Assembly (NCBI RefSeq): GCF_028289855.1
Contig: NZ_JAQGKZ010000058.1
Coordinates: 1 to 64,000, forward strand
Source of the DNA: Sphingomonas bacterium
GTDB taxonomy: Bacteria; Pseudomonadota; Alphaproteobacteria; Sphingomonadales; Sphingomonadaceae
Direction of reading: 5' to 3'
DNA length: 64,000 bases
In this document: positions 50,829-61,495 of the stretch, piece by piece
Layout of the letters: every line of letters starts with the position of its first letter
How positions within the stretch are numbered: the stretch's first letter is position 1
The notes under the pieces: model-generated
The model's database searches: none
Told to the model about the DNA's origin: nothing
Seen by the model: only the letters and a program-made list of their open reading frames with translations
Position numbers and translations under genes: made by a program

Positions 50829-53345
50829 CTACTTCTTCGCCGCCGGTTTCTTTTTCGGCGCTTTCTTCTTCACCGGCGCCTTGCGCTTGCCCTTGGTGGG
50901 CGCCGCCGCTGCGCGCGCGTCGATCAGTTGCGCGGCCTCCTCGAGTGTCAGCGCATCCTTGTCGATCGACTTGGGCAAGGTCGCGTTGGTCGTACCGTCG
51001 GTGACGTACGCGCCGTAACGCCCTTCCATCAGCTTGATTTCGGCCTCGGTCCGCGGATGCGCGCCCAGCACCTTGAGGGGCGCTTGGCTGCCACGCGCGG
51101 GCCTTCCGCCGTTCGCTGCCGCCTCGGCCAGCTTGACCACGGCGGCATTCATGCCCGTTTCGAACACCTCGGCGGTCGAGGTCAGCCGCGCATATTTGCC
51201 GTCGTGCGCCAGATAGGGGCCGTAGCGCCCGATCGAGGCGGTGATCATATTGCCGCTCTCGGGATGCGCCCCCACCTCACGCGGCAGGCTCAGCAGTTTG
51301 AGCGCCCATTCCAAATCGAGTTCGGGAATATCCTTCGGGATCGACGCGCGCTTGGCGTCCTTGCCCTCGCCGAGCTGGATATACGGTCCGAACCGCCCCG
51401 ACTTGCGCTCGACTTCGAGGCCGGTCACCGGATCCTTGCCCAGCCCCTCGGGGCCGGTGTCTTCACCCTCGGCGCCGCCTTGCGCGAAGCGGCGGGTGTA
51501 TTTGCACTCGGGATAATTCGAGCAGGCGATGAACGCGCCGAACTTGCCGCCGCGCAGCGCCAATTGGCCCTTGCCGCAATTGGGGCACAGCCGCGCATCG
51601 CCGCCGTCGGCCTTTTCAGGGAAGAGGTAGGGCGCGAGGAAGGTATCGAGTTGTGCGGTCACTTCGGACGGCTTGAACTCCATCACTTCCGACGTGCGCG
51701 GCTTGAAATCCTTCCAGAACGCTTCGAGCACCGCCTGCCACTGCGCGCGACCGCCCGAAATCTCGTCGAGTTCGTCTTCGAGGCCCGCGGTATAATCGAA
51801 GCTGACATATTTCTCGAAGAAGCGTTCGAGGAATGCGGTGACGAGCCGGCCCGATTCCTCGGCGAAGAAGCGGTTCTTCTCGACGTGGACGTAGGCGCGA
51901 TCCTTGAGCACCTGGATCGTCGAGGCATAGGTCGAGGGGCGGCCGATGCCGAGTTCCTCGAGCCGCTTGACGAGGCTTGCTTCGGAGAATCGCGGCGGCG
52001 GCTGGGTGAAATGCTGCTCGGCGGTGACCTCGCGCTTCGCGGGCACATCGCCGTCGCGCAGCCGCGGCAAGCGGCGGCCGTCCTCGTCCTCGCTGTCGTC
52101 GGTGCCTTCCTCGTACAAAGCGAGATAGCCCGGGAAGATCACCACCTGCCCGGTCGCGCGCAGCCCGTGGCGGCCCGTCCCGTCGGCCAGGTCGATCGTC
52201 GTGCGCTCCATCCGCGCGCTCGCCATCTGGCTCGCCATCGCGCGTTTCCAGATCAACTCGTACAGCCGGCCATGGTCGCCCGATCCGGCGTGATCCTTCG
52301 AAAAATCGGTCGGCCGGATCGCCTCATGCGCTTCCTGCGCGTTCTTGGCCTTGGTCTGGTACAGCCGCGGCTTGTCGGGGACGTAGCTCGCGTCGTAGCG
52401 GTTGGTGATCGCATGCCGCGCGGCGGAAATCGCGCTGCCGTCCATCTGCACGCCGTCGGTGCGCATATAGGTGATCGCGCCGTCCTCGTAGAGCCCCTGC
52501 GCCACGCGCATCGTGTGGCTCGCCGAGAAACCGAGCTTGCGCGCCGCCTCCTGCTGCAGCGTTGAGGTGGTGAAGGGCGGCGGCGGATTGCGCGTCGCGG
52601 GCTTGGTCTCGACCGACTGGACGGTGAAGCGGCCATTCTCGACATCGGCCTTGGCCTTGAGCGCGTCGCCTTCGACGCCGATCGTCAAACGATCGATCTT
52701 GTCGCCGTTCCACTTGACCAGCCGCGCGGTGAACGGCGTGCCGTCCTGCTCGAGCGTTGCGGCGACCGACCAATATTCCTGCGCCCTGAACGCCTCGATC
52801 TCACGCTCGCGGTCGACGATCAGCCGCAGCGCGACCGATTGCACGCGGCCGGCCGACTTGGCGCCGGGTAGCTTGCGCCACAGCACCGGCGACAGCGTGA
52901 ACCCGACCAGATAGTCGAGCGCGCGGCGCGCGCGATACGCGTCGATCAGATCCTCGTCGAGCTGACGCGGATGCTTCATCGCCTCGGTCACCGTCGCCTT
53001 GGTGATCGCGTTGAACGTGACTCGCTCGACTTCCTTGGGCAGCGCCTTGCGGTTGCGGAGCACTTCCTGAACATGCCACGAAATCGCCTCGCCCTCGCGG
53101 TCGGGGTCGGTCGCCAGGATCAGGCGGTCGGCGGTCTTGGCAAGATCGGTGATCGCCTTGAGTTGCTTGGCCTTGTCGGCGTAATTTTCCCAATCCATCG
53201 CAAAGCCGTCATCGGGGTTCACCGACCCGTCCTTCGCGGGCAAGTCGCGGACGTGGCCGTAGCTCGCGAGCACGCGATAGTCCGACCCGAGATATTTCTC
53301 GATGGTTTTCGCCTTGGCGGGCGATTCGACGATGACTAATTGCAT
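50829..53345 (-). CDS. topA: DNA topoisomerase I
   Basis: LVIVESPAKAKTIEKYLG, ITYMRTDG, C-terminal zinc finger and Lys-rich tail. Confidence 0.97.
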   Translation of the reverse strand: MQLVIVESPAKAKTIEKYLGSDYRVLASYGHVRDLPAKDGSVNPDDGFAMDWENYADKAKQLKAITDLAKTADRLILATDPDREGEAISWHVQEVLRNRKALPKEVERVTFNAITKATVTEAMKHPRQLDEDLIDAYRARRALDYLVGFTLSPVLWRKLPGAKSAGRVQSVALRLIVDREREIEAFRAQEYWSVAATLEQDGTPFTARLVKWNGDKIDRLTIGVEGDALKAKADVENGRFTVQSVETKPATRNPPPPFTTSTLQQEAARKLGFSASHTMRVAQGLYEDGAITYMRTDGVQMDGSAISAARHAITNRYDASYVPDKPRLYQTKAKNAQEAHEAIRPTDFSKDHAGSGDHGRLYELIWKRAMASQMASARMERTTIDLADGTGRHGLRATGQVVIFPGYLALYEEGTDDSEDEDGRRLPRLRDGDVPAKREVTAEQHFTQPPPRFSEASLVKRLEELGIGRPSTYASTIQVLKDRAYVHVEKNRFFAEESGRLVTAFLERFFEKYVSFDYTAGLEDELDEISGGRAQWQAVLEAFWKDFKPRTSEVMEFKPSEVTAQLDTFLAPYLFPEKADGGDARLCPNCGKGQLALRGGKFGAFIACSNYPECKYTRRFAQGGAEGEDTGPEGLGKDPVTGLEVERKSGRFGPYIQLGEGKDAKRASIPKDIPELDLEWALKLLSLPREVGAHPESGNMITASIGRYGPYLAHDGKYARLTSTAEVFETGMNAAVVKLAEAAANGGRPARGSQAPLKVLGAHPRTEAEIKLMEGRYGAYVTDGTTNATLPKSIDKDALTLEEAAQLIDARAAAAPTKGKRKAPVKKKAPKKKPAAKK

Positions 53346-53463
53346 AAGACCGGAAAAAGCCCCTCACGTGTACGCGTGTAAGGTGGGGAGGGTTATCGGG
53401 CCGCGTCAAGCGCGGCGATTGCAAGCAGGGCTCGTTAACCTGGCAATGCCATAGGCAGGCCTC

Positions 53464-53886
53464 ATGCTGGATTATCATACCCTGATGGCGGAGCACGACC
53501 GGCTGGTTGTCCATGGTACGGCGCTCGATGCGGCGCTCGATGGCGGTGACGGCGCGGCGATCTACCATGCCTTCGCGACGTTGAGCACCGAACTGGTTGC
53601 GCACCTCGCCAAGGAAGACAGCATGATCTATCCGCGGCTGATCGCCGGGGACGACATTGCGACATCGGCCGCTGCGCAGGACGTGATCGACGAGTTTCGC
53701 GATCTTGCCGCCGACTGGACCGCGCTGGCCGGCTGGGCGGCGCCCGACACGATCGCCGCCGAGCCCGCGCGTTTCGCCGACGAGGCGCGGGGGCTGCTCG
53801 CGCGGTTACGCGGGCGAGTCCGCCGCGAAAACGAATTGCTCTATCCGCAAGCGTTGCGCGCCGCGCATATCAAGTTGCGCGGCTGA
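53464..53886 (+). CDS. Hemerythrin domain protein
   Basis: LMAEHDRLVVHGTALDAAL, LVAHLAKEDSMIYPRL. Confidence 0.85.
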   Translation: MLDYHTLMAEHDRLVVHGTALDAALDGGDGAAIYHAFATLSTELVAHLAKEDSMIYPRLIAGDDIATSAAAQDVIDEFRDLAADWTALAGWAAPDTIAAEPARFADEARGLLARLRGRVRRENELLYPQALRAAHIKLRG

Positions 53887-53889
53887 CCG

Positions 53890-54261
53890 TCAGGCGCGGC
53901 GGAGGCTCCGCCACGCGACGAAAAACGCGACCGCCAGCGCCAAGTCGCCGCACACCAGCGCGAAGGTACTCGTGGCGGTGCGGCCCATGCTCCACAGGAT
54001 TGCGGTCGGTACCCAGAAACTCAGCTTGGCGACCACGCCGAGCAGCATCAGCGGATGATAGTGGCGCGGGGCGCCGCCGATGATCCAGTAGAGAATCTGA
54101 AACGAGAGCGCCGCGCCGATGAAGCCGTAAAAATACTCCGGGGCGGCTAGCTTCGTGGCGGGCGCGGCGACGCGGCTTTCGAGGAAATAGATCGGCAGCA
54201 ACAGGATCGCGCCGTAGATCGCGGCGCCGCGAAACAACCAGCGCACATGCTTTTCGGTCAT
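53890..54261 (-). CDS. Hypothetical membrane protein
   Basis: Four TM-like segments. Confidence 0.65.
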   Translation of the reverse strand: MTEKHVRWLFRGAAIYGAILLLPIYFLESRVAAPATKLAAPEYFYGFIGAALSFQILYWIIGGAPRHYHPLMLLGVVAKLSFWVPTAILWSMGRTATSTFALVCGDLALAVAFFVAWRSLRRA

Positions 54262-55336
54262 GTCAGGCTCACCCTCCCCCCGGCGTGGCGTTCCAGCCGG
54301 CCCGCCAATTCGAGTTCGAGCAGGATCGTCGCGACGATCGCCGACGGCAACCCCGACTGACGGATCAATTCGTCGGTCGCGACGGGCACCGGGCCGAGCA
54401 AATCGGCGATGACCGCGCGGTCGCCGTCGCCGGGATCGGCGGGGGGCACGCCGGCGAAGTCGCTGCCCGGGCTGCGCACCATCGCGCGTCGATCGGGCGG
54501 ATCGATTCGAGGATGTCGGCGGCCGACTGGACCAACGTCGCGCCGTCGCGGATCAACTGGTTGCAGCCCTGCGCGCGCGGATCGAGCGGGCTGCCCGGCA
54601 CCGCCATGACGTCACGTCCCGCTTCATTGGCAAGTCGCGCGGTGATCAGCGAGCCCGATCTGGGCGCGGCCTCGACCACGACGGTGCCGAGCGCCAGTCC
54701 GGCGATGATTCGGTTGCGATGCGGGAAGTTGCGCGCCAGCGGCTCCATGCCGGGCGGCTGTTCGGCGATCAGCAGGCCCTCGCTCGCGACCTGTTCCTGC
54801 AACGCGCGATTTTCCGGGGGGAAGGAAATGTCGATCCCGCTGGCGATCACGCCGATCGTGCCGGTGGCGAGCGATCCGGTATGCGCGGCGGTGTCGAGCC
54901 CCCGCGCCAGACCGGACACCACCACCACGCCCTCACGCCCCAGTTCGACCGCTAGCCCACGCGCGAAGCGGCACGCCGCGGCCGAGGCGTTGCGCGCGCC
55001 GACCATCGCGACGACGGTGCGGCGGGTCAGCGCGATGTCGCCGCGCAGCGTTATCGCCGCGGGCGCATTGTCGAGCTCGGCGAGCAGCGGCGGATAGTCG
55101 GCATCGTCGAGGAACACGTAACGCGCGCCGAGCTTCTCGACCGCGGCGATCTCGCGTTCGACCGTGCCGGCGTCGATCACTCTGGGCGCCCGCCCGCCGC
55201 CGCGCGCGGCAATGTCGGGCAGTGCCTCGATCGCCGCCTCGGCGCTGTCGAAGCGCGCGAGCAACTGGCGATACGTGATCGGCCCGATCGTCGGCGTGCG
55301 GACCAGCCGCAGCCGCGCGATTCGCGGGTCGCTCAA
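54258..55336 (-). pseudogene. dprA: DNA-processing protein DprA, frameshifted near 54480-54485
   Basis: N-terminal/Rossmann frame 54365-55336 and C-terminal winged-helix frame 54258-54482 are in different phases; join needs +1 base between GCG CG and ATG. Confidence 0.85.
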
Positions 55337-55953
55337 TCTTGTGCCTCACTGGCCTTGCCCCCGCCGAAGCGCGGCTCGGTGCCCTGGAGCAGGCGGTCGA
55401 TATTGGCGCGATGTTTCCACAACACCAACAGCGCCAGCGCGATCAGCAGCGGGACGAGATCGAACCGTTCGAACCAGGCGGCGGCGAGCGGGGTCGACGC
55501 CGCGGCGGCCATTCCGGCGACCGACGAGATGCGCAACACCGCGAACAGCCCCAGCCAGACGACCGCGAACACGACGACGATCGGCCAGTGCAATGCTAGG
55601 CAGATGCCGATCAATGTCGCCACCCCCTTGCCACCGCGGAACCGCAACCAGATCGGGTATAGGTGCCCCAGCAGCGCGGCGGCCGCGGCGGGCACTTCGT
55701 GGCCGGGAAACAGCCAAGCGGCGAGCAATACCGCCGCGGCGCCCTTGGCGCCGTCCAGTACCGCCGTCGCCAATGCCAGCCCTTTACGCCCGGTGCGCAG
55801 GACATTGGTCGCGCCGATGCTGCCCGACCCGATGCTCCGCAGGTCGCCCGCGCCGAACGCGCGCGTCAGGATCACCCCGAACGGGATCGAGCCGAGCAGA
55901 TAGCCCAGCAGCATCGCCGCCGCGGGCGGCCCCCACAGATACTCGGTCGGCAA
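55333..55953 (-). CDS. plsY: Glycerol-3-phosphate acyltransferase PlsY (TTG start assumed)
   Basis: LLGYLLGSIPFGVILTR, GSGSIGATNVLRTGRKGLAL, FRGGKGVAT. Confidence 0.93.
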   Translation of the reverse strand: MPTEYLWGPPAAAMLLGYLLGSIPFGVILTRAFGAGDLRSIGSGSIGATNVLRTGRKGLALATAVLDGAKGAAAVLLAAWLFPGHEVPAAAAALLGHLYPIWLRFRGGKGVATLIGICLALHWPIVVVFAVVWLGLFAVLRISSVAGMAAAASTPLAAAWFERFDLVPLLIALALLVLWKHRANIDRLLQGTEPRFGGGKASEAQD

Positions 55954-56047
55954 AGCGTCACCCCCTGTCGTTGCGAATATAGAACAACCGACGTGGCACC
56001 GCCACTGATCTTGATCACACGCCAGGGCCGGTCCACAGCCCCGCGGC

Positions 56048-56842
56048 ATGAAAGACCGGCCGATCCTGTTGTTCGATTCGGGTGTCGGCGGGCTGTCGGT
56101 GCTTGGCGCGGTGCGCGACCTGCTGCCAAGCGCAAGCCTCGTCTACGTCGCCGATTCGGCGGGGTTTCCCTATGGCACCAAGGGCGAGGTGGAGATCGCT
56201 GCGCGCGTGCCGGCGTTGCTCGGCCGGCTGGCGGAGCGGTACGACCCGCGGCTGATCGTCATCGCGTGCAACACCGCCTCGACGATCGCGCTAAGCCACG
56301 TCCGCTCCGCGCTCGACGTCCCGATCGTCGGCACGGTGCCCGCGATCAAGCCCGCCGCCGAGATGAGCGTGACTCGCGTGATCGGCGTGCTCGGCACCGA
56401 TGCGACGGTGCGCCAGCCGTATGTCGATGACCTCGCGGCGCGATTCGCGAGCGATTGCCTCGTGCTGCGCCACGGCTCGGCGGTGTTGGTCGAATTGGCC
56501 GAGGGCGCATTGGCCGGCGTTGCCCCGTCACTGGATCGCGTGGCGGCGGAACTAAGCGGCCTGTTCGACCAGTCGGGCGGCGACCGGATCGACGTCGTGG
56601 TCAATGCCTGCACGCATTTCCCGTTGCTCGAAGAGGAAATGATCGCGGTCGCGCCACATCCCGTTCGCTTTATCGATGGCGCCGCCGGGATCGCGCGCCG
56701 CGTCGCGTACCTCACGCAAGATCAGGACTGGCCGGTGGCGCATCAGCCGGACCGGCTGGTGTTTACGCGCCTTGGCGATCGCGAGCGGCGAATAGCGTCC
56801 TTGCTTGCTGCACGCGGGTTCGGCGAGCCGGAAGCTCTTTAG
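56048..56842 (+). CDS. murI: Glutamate racemase
   Basis: ILLFDSGVGGLSVL, VIACNTASTIAL, VVNACTHFPLLEEE. Confidence 0.95.
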   Translation: MKDRPILLFDSGVGGLSVLGAVRDLLPSASLVYVADSAGFPYGTKGEVEIAARVPALLGRLAERYDPRLIVIACNTASTIALSHVRSALDVPIVGTVPAIKPAAEMSVTRVIGVLGTDATVRQPYVDDLAARFASDCLVLRHGSAVLVELAEGALAGVAPSLDRVAAELSGLFDQSGGDRIDVVVNACTHFPLLEEEMIAVAPHPVRFIDGAAGIARRVAYLTQDQDWPVAHQPDRLVFTRLGDRERRIASLLAARGFGEPEAL

Positions 56843-57012
56843 CCGACCGGCGGCATCGCCGGGCGAAGGCGCTCGGCATAGCGGTCTGCCAGCATCTCAT
56901 GGGCCCGGCGCGCGGCGGGATCGGGGGCATGCTCCGCAGCGGCGCGCTCCTGCGCTTCGCGGCGAGCGAGATAATCACGGTCATGGCCCGGCGAGTTGCT
57001 CTGATCGGTCAT
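56839..57012 (-). CDS. Small hypothetical protein
   Basis: MTDQSNSPGHDRDYLARREAQERAAAEHAPDPAARRAHEMLADRYAERLRPAMPPVG. Confidence 0.6.
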   Translation of the reverse strand: MTDQSNSPGHDRDYLARREAQERAAAEHAPDPAARRAHEMLADRYAERLRPAMPPVG

Positions 57013-57194
57013 CGTTCGGCTCCGGCAAGAATGGCGGGAGCAATCGCTCTCGGCCGGCCGCGCATTCGCCAGCCGACGACTCGATATAGCAGCGTAACAA
57101 GTCATTCTCACTGACGCAGAGCAATTCCGTCCGCGAATTTTGCACGGATAATCGATGGAAATGCGCGGCAAGGCGCGCTAACGGGCAAATCACC

Positions 57195-58436
57195 ATGAGC
57201 GATTCCGTCACTTCGCGCCCGGTCGATTACGCCCACGTCTTCTCGCAGGCGATCGACCGGTTGCATGCCGAGGGGCGGTATCGCGTCTTCGTCGACATCC
57301 TGCGCAACAAGGGCGCCTATCCCAATGCGCGCTGCTTTGCCGGGCACAACGGCCCCAAGCCGATCGTCGTATGGTGTTCGAACGACTATCTCGCGATGGG
57401 CCAGCATCCCAAGGTGATCGCGGCGATGGAGGAAGCGCTGCACGATGTCGGCGCGGGCAGCGGCGGCACGCGCAACATAGGCGGCAACACGCATTATCAT
57501 ATCGATCTCGAGCGCGAGCTCGCCGATTTGCACGGCAAGGAAGGCGCGTTGCTGTTCACGTCGGGCTACGTCTCGAACGAAGCGACGCTGGCGACGCTCG
57601 GCAAGTTGCTCCCGGGCTGCGTGATCTTTTCCGACGAACTCAATCACGCCTCGATGATTGCGGGCATCCGCAATTCGGGCTGCGAAAAGCGGCTGTTCCG
57701 GCACAACGACCTCGCGCATCTCGAGGAACTGCTCGCCGCCGAAGACCCCAACCTGCCCAAGCTGATCGCGTTCGAGAGCGTCTATTCGATGGAGGGCGAC
57801 ATAGCGCCCATCACGGCGATCTGCGACCTCGCCGGCCAGTACAACGCGCTGACCTATTGCGACGAAGTCCATGCGGTCGGGATGTACGGTCCCCGCGGCG
57901 GCGGCATCAGCGAGCGCGACGGCGTCGCCGACCGGCTGACGATCATCGAGGGCACGCTGGGCAAGGCGTTCGGAGTGATGGGGGGCTATGTCGCCGCCGA
58001 CCAGACCATAATCGACGTCATTCGCAGCTACGCGCCGGGGTTCATCTTTACGACCAGCCTGTCGCCGGTGCTGGTCGCGGGCGTGCTCGCGAGCGTGCGC
58101 CACCTCAAGGCCTCGGCCGCTGAGCGCGAGGCGCAACAGGCGTCGGCGGCGATGCTCAAGACGCTGTTCACGGACGCCGGCCTGCCGGTGATGCCGGGCG
58201 ACACGCATATCGTGCCGCTGATGGTGGGCGATCCGGTCAAGGCCAAGAAGATCAGCGACATATTGCTCGCCGAATACGGCGTGTACGTCCAGCCGATCAA
58301 TTACCCCACGGTGCCGCGCGGTACCGAACGGCTGCGCTTCACGCCAGGGCCGACGCATGACGAGGCGATGATGCGCGAATTGACTCAGGCGCTGGCCGAG
58401 ATCTGGGGCCGGTTGGAGTTGCGCAAGGCGGCGTGA
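57195..58436 (+). CDS. hemA: 5-aminolevulinate synthase
   Basis: [59 protein letters not shown]. Confidence 0.97.
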   Translation: MSDSVTSRPVDYAHVFSQAIDRLHAEGRYRVFVDILRNKGAYPNARCFAGHNGPKPIVVWCSNDYLAMGQHPKVIAAMEEALHDVGAGSGGTRNIGGNTHYHIDLERELADLHGKEGALLFTSGYVSNEATLATLGKLLPGCVIFSDELNHASMIAGIRNSGCEKRLFRHNDLAHLEELLAAEDPNLPKLIAFESVYSMEGDIAPITAICDLAGQYNALTYCDEVHAVGMYGPRGGGISERDGVADRLTIIEGTLGKAFGVMGGYVAADQTIIDVIRSYAPGFIFTTSLSPVLVAGVLASVRHLKASAAEREAQQASAAMLKTLFTDAGLPVMPGDTHIVPLMVGDPVKAKKISDILLAEYGVYVQPINYPTVPRGTERLRFTPGPTHDEAMMRELTQALAEIWGRLELRKAA

Positions 58437-58463
58437 CGAGGCTCGCAACGACACACTTTCAGT

Positions 58464-58501
58464 CGTCATCCCCGCGAAAGCGGGGACCCATCTCCTGAAC
58501 G
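58464..58501 (+). repeat. Left arm of 38-bp inverted repeat (REP-like, internal hairpin CCCCGC-gaa-aGCGGGG)
   Basis: CGTCATCCCCGCGAAAGCGGGGACCCATCTCCTGAACG. Confidence 0.95.
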
Positions 58502-58507
58502 CACTGC

Positions 58508-58798
58508 ATGCGCGGCGGCTACGTATATATCTTGGCCAACCGCAAGAACGGCGCGCTCTACACCGGCGTCTGCGCGGACATCGGATCGTGGATGGTCCAA
58601 CATAAGGCGGGCACAGGCAGCAAATTCTGCGCGTAGTATGGGATCGACAAGCTGGTCTGTGTCGAACCGCACGACGAAATCGTTGGCGCAATTGCGCGCG
58701 AGAAGGCGGTCAAAAAGTGGGAGCGGGCGTGGAAGATTCAATTGATCGAGCGCGATAATCCCGATTGGCGCGATCTCTGGTTCGATCTCAACCGCTAA
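58508..58798 (+). pseudogene. GIY-YIG nuclease, internal TAG stop at 58634-58636
   Basis: MRGGYVYILANRKNGALYTGVCADIGSWMVQHKAGTGSKFCA*YGIDKLVCVEPHDEIVGAIAREKAVKKWERAWKIQLIERDNPDWRDLWFDLNR. Confidence 0.9.
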
Positions 58799-58808
58799 GT
58801 TTGTTGCA

Positions 58809-58846
58809 CGTTCGGGAGATGGGTCCCCGCTTTCGCGGGGATGACG
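58809..58846 (-). repeat. Right arm of 38-bp inverted repeat
   Basis: Reverse complement CGTCATCCCCGCGAAAGCGGGGACCCATCTCCCGAACG, 37/38 identical to left arm. Confidence 0.95.
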
Positions 58847-58855
58847 GTGGGGGCT

Positions 58856-59317
58856 TCAGTCCTTCCCCATTTCGCTCACGTTGCCCGCAAACTCCTCGAA
58901 ATCCCTAGCTTCGCTGAAATCGCGATAGACGCTGGCGAAGCGGATATACGCCACCGAATCGAGGCCCTTGAGCCCGTCCATCACCAATTCGCCGATCCGT
59001 TTCGACGATATCTCGGCCTCGCCCAACGTCTCCAGCTGGCGCTGGATGCCCGATACCAGCCGCTCGATCTGCACCGGCTCGATCGGGCGTTTGCGCGTAG
59101 CGATCTCGATCGAGCGGAGCAGTTTCTCGCGCTCGAACGGCTCCTTCTTGTTCTCGCTCTTCAGCACAACGAGGTCGCGCAACTGAATCCGCTCGAACGT
59201 CGTGAAGCGCGCCGCGCATCCCTCGCACTGCCGCCGGCGGCGGATCGCGGCGCCGTCCTCGGTTGGCCGCGAATCCTTTACCTGGCTGTCTTCATGTCCG
59301 CAAAACGGGCAACGCAT
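58856..59317 (-). CDS. nrdR: Transcriptional repressor NrdR
   Basis: [34 protein letters not shown] zinc ribbon and ATP-cone. Confidence 0.97.
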   Translation of the reverse strand: MRCPFCGHEDSQVKDSRPTEDGAAIRRRRQCEGCAARFTTFERIQLRDLVVLKSENKKEPFEREKLLRSIEIATRKRPIEPVQIERLVSGIQRQLETLGEAEISSKRIGELVMDGLKGLDSVAYIRFASVYRDFSEARDFEEFAGNVSEMGKD

Positions 59318-59360
59318 CTGGGGTCCGTATCCTAACTGCTAGAACACGGACCCTATCGGA

Positions 59361-59681
59361 TCACGCCTTCTTGGCGAAGCGGTTATACGCCATGATGCCG
59401 CCGCCGATGATCGCGCCGGTCGCCATCGAGATCGGCAAAAGGATCGCGGCCACCGCACCGATCGCGGCACCGCCGGCGATCTTCTGCGCATTCTCGTCCT
59501 TCATCAGCCCGCGCGCGGCCTGCTCGGCCTCGGCGGCGGTGTTCTTCACAAAGGCCTTGGCCGATTCGAGCGTGCTCTCGCCATCGCCCGCGACGAACGC
59601 GCCGCAGCTCGAGCAATATTTCGCGCCCTCGGCCAAAGCGGCGTCGCAATGCGGGCACATGCGGGTCAGATTCTCGGTCAT
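59361..59681 (-). CDS. Zinc-ribbon membrane protein
   Basis: CPHCDAALAEGAKYCSSCGAF zinc ribbon plus C-terminal hydrophobic segment. Confidence 0.8.
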   Translation of the reverse strand: MTENLTRMCPHCDAALAEGAKYCSSCGAFVAGDGESTLESAKAFVKNTAAEAEQAARGLMKDENAQKIAGGAAIGAVAAILLPISMATGAIIGGGIMAYNRFAKKA

Positions 59682-59683
59682 CA

Positions 59684-60997
59684 CTACAGTCCTTGATAGA
59701 TCGGGAAACGGTGACATAGCGTATTAACACGCTGCTGCACAACGGATTCTATCTGAGCATCGCCCTGCTCGCCATTTTTGGCCAGTCCGTCGAGCACATC
59801 GGCGACCATATTACCGATCTCGCGGAACTCTGCAGGCCCGAATCCGCGCGTCGTGCCGGCGGGCGAGCCGACGCGGATGCCGCTTGTCTTGACCGGCGGC
59901 AATGGGTCGTTGGGGATGCCGTTCTTGTTGCACGTGATGCCCGCGCGTTCGAGCGCTTCGTCGGCATCCTTGCCGGTGACGCCGAGCGGAGTGAGGTCGA
60001 CCAAGGCGAGGTGCGTGTCGGTGCCGCCCGAGACGAGGTTGCACCCGCGTTCCTTGAGCGTCGCCGCCAGCACCTTGGCGTTTTCGATGATCGCAGCCGA
60101 ATACAGCTTGAAATCGGGGCGCAGCGCCTCACCGAACGCGACCGCCTTGGCGGCGATGACGTGCATGAGGGGACCGCCCTGCAATCCCGGGAACACCGCC
60201 GAGTTGATCTTCTTGGCGATCGCCTCGTCGTCGGTCATCACCATCCCGCCGCGCGGGCCCCGCAGCGTCTTGTGCGTGGTCGTGGTGACGACGTGCGCAT
60301 GGCCGAACGGGGTCGGGTGGACCCCGCCCGCGACCAGCCCGGCGAAATGCGCCATGTCCACCATGAACAGCGCGCCCACTTCGTCGGCGATCGCGCGGAA
60401 CTTGGCGAAGTCGATCTGGCGCGGATAGGCACTGCCGCCGGTGATGATCAGCTTGGGGCGATGCTCCTTCGCCTTGGCGAGCACTTCGTCGAAATCGATC
60501 AGGTGCGTGTCGGCGGTGACGCCATATTGCACCGCGTTGAACCATTTGCCCGACATCGCGGCCTTGGCGCCATGCGTCAGGTGCCCGCCCGCATCGAGGC
60601 TCAGACCCATGATCGTGTCGCCGGGCTTGGTCAGCGCGAGCATCACCGCGCCGTTGGCCTGCGCCCCCGAATGCGGCTGGACGTTGGCGAAGCCGCAGTT
60701 GAAGAGTTGCTTGGCACGATCGATCGCCAGCTGCTCGACCTCGTCCGACGGGTGGCAGCCCTGGTAATAACGCTTGCCCGGATAGCCTTCCGCATATTTG
60801 TTGGTGAACACCGATCCTTGCGCTTCGAGCACTGCCTTGGAGACGATATTTTCCGACGCGATCAGCTCGATCTGGTTTTGCTCGCGCGCCAGTTCATGCT
60901 CGACCCCGGCGAACACCGCCGGGTCGGCTTCGGCGAGGCCGCGGGTGAAGAAACCGTCCGGCTGGACGTCGTGAAGTGCGGTTGGATTGGTGCTCAT
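59684..60997 (-). CDS. glyA: Serine hydroxymethyltransferase
   Basis: [51 protein letters not shown]. Confidence 0.97.
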   Translation of the reverse strand: MSTNPTALHDVQPDGFFTRGLAEADPAVFAGVEHELAREQNQIELIASENIVSKAVLEAQGSVFTNKYAEGYPGKRYYQGCHPSDEVEQLAIDRAKQLFNCGFANVQPHSGAQANGAVMLALTKPGDTIMGLSLDAGGHLTHGAKAAMSGKWFNAVQYGVTADTHLIDFDEVLAKAKEHRPKLIITGGSAYPRQIDFAKFRAIADEVGALFMVDMAHFAGLVAGGVHPTPFGHAHVVTTTTHKTLRGPRGGMVMTDDEAIAKKINSAVFPGLQGGPLMHVIAAKAVAFGEALRPDFKLYSAAIIENAKVLAATLKERGCNLVSGGTDTHLALVDLTPLGVTGKDADEALERAGITCNKNGIPNDPLPPVKTSGIRVGSPAGTTRGFGPAEFREIGNMVADVLDGLAKNGEQGDAQIESVVQQRVNTLCHRFPIYQGL

Positions 60998-61434
60998 ACG
61001 GGCTCCCTGGCCGACAATTTGTCGACGCGATGCTGGTGGCGGCCCCCGGCGAAGGGGGTGTCGAGAAAGGCTCGCAGACACGCGATTGCCATACCTTCGC
61101 CGGTCAGGCGGGCGCCCATCGCGAGGACGTTGGCATCGTTATGTTCGCGAGCCAGGCCAGCGGAAAGGGGTTCGCCGACTAGCGCGCAGCGGCACGCGGG
61201 CTCGCGATTGACCGCGATCGAAATGCCGATCCCCGATCCGCACAAGGCGATGCCGCGCTCGGCTTCACCAGCCGCGATCGCGCGCGCAAGCTGGTAACCG
61301 TAATCGGGATAATCGACGCTCGCGGTGTCGTGCGGGCCCAGATCGGCGACGTCGTGACCGGCGTCACGCAACCACGCGACGAGCGTCGCTTTCAAGGCGA
61401 CGGCGGCGTGATCGGACGCAATGGCGATGCGCAT
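60994..61434 (-). CDS. rpiB: Ribose 5-phosphate isomerase B
   Basis: [46 protein letters not shown]. Confidence 0.95.
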   Translation of the reverse strand: MRIAIASDHAAVALKATLVAWLRDAGHDVADLGPHDTASVDYPDYGYQLARAIAAGEAERGIALCGSGIGISIAVNREPACRCALVGEPLSAGLAREHNDANVLAMGARLTGEGMAIACLRAFLDTPFAGGRHQHRVDKLSAREPV

Positions 61435-61495
61435 GAACGGGGTGCCAAGTCCTTCGGGCTGACGATGTGCGCTGCCCTTACGCCGAGCGCTGCGG

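Noticed and set aside
50928-52565. 545-aa ORF antisense to topA
   Set aside because: Shadow frame; topA is clear on the minus strand.
53389-53450. Possible additional parS near TCACGTGTACGCGTG upstream of topA
   Set aside because: Does not match the 16-bp palindrome found at the two real sites.
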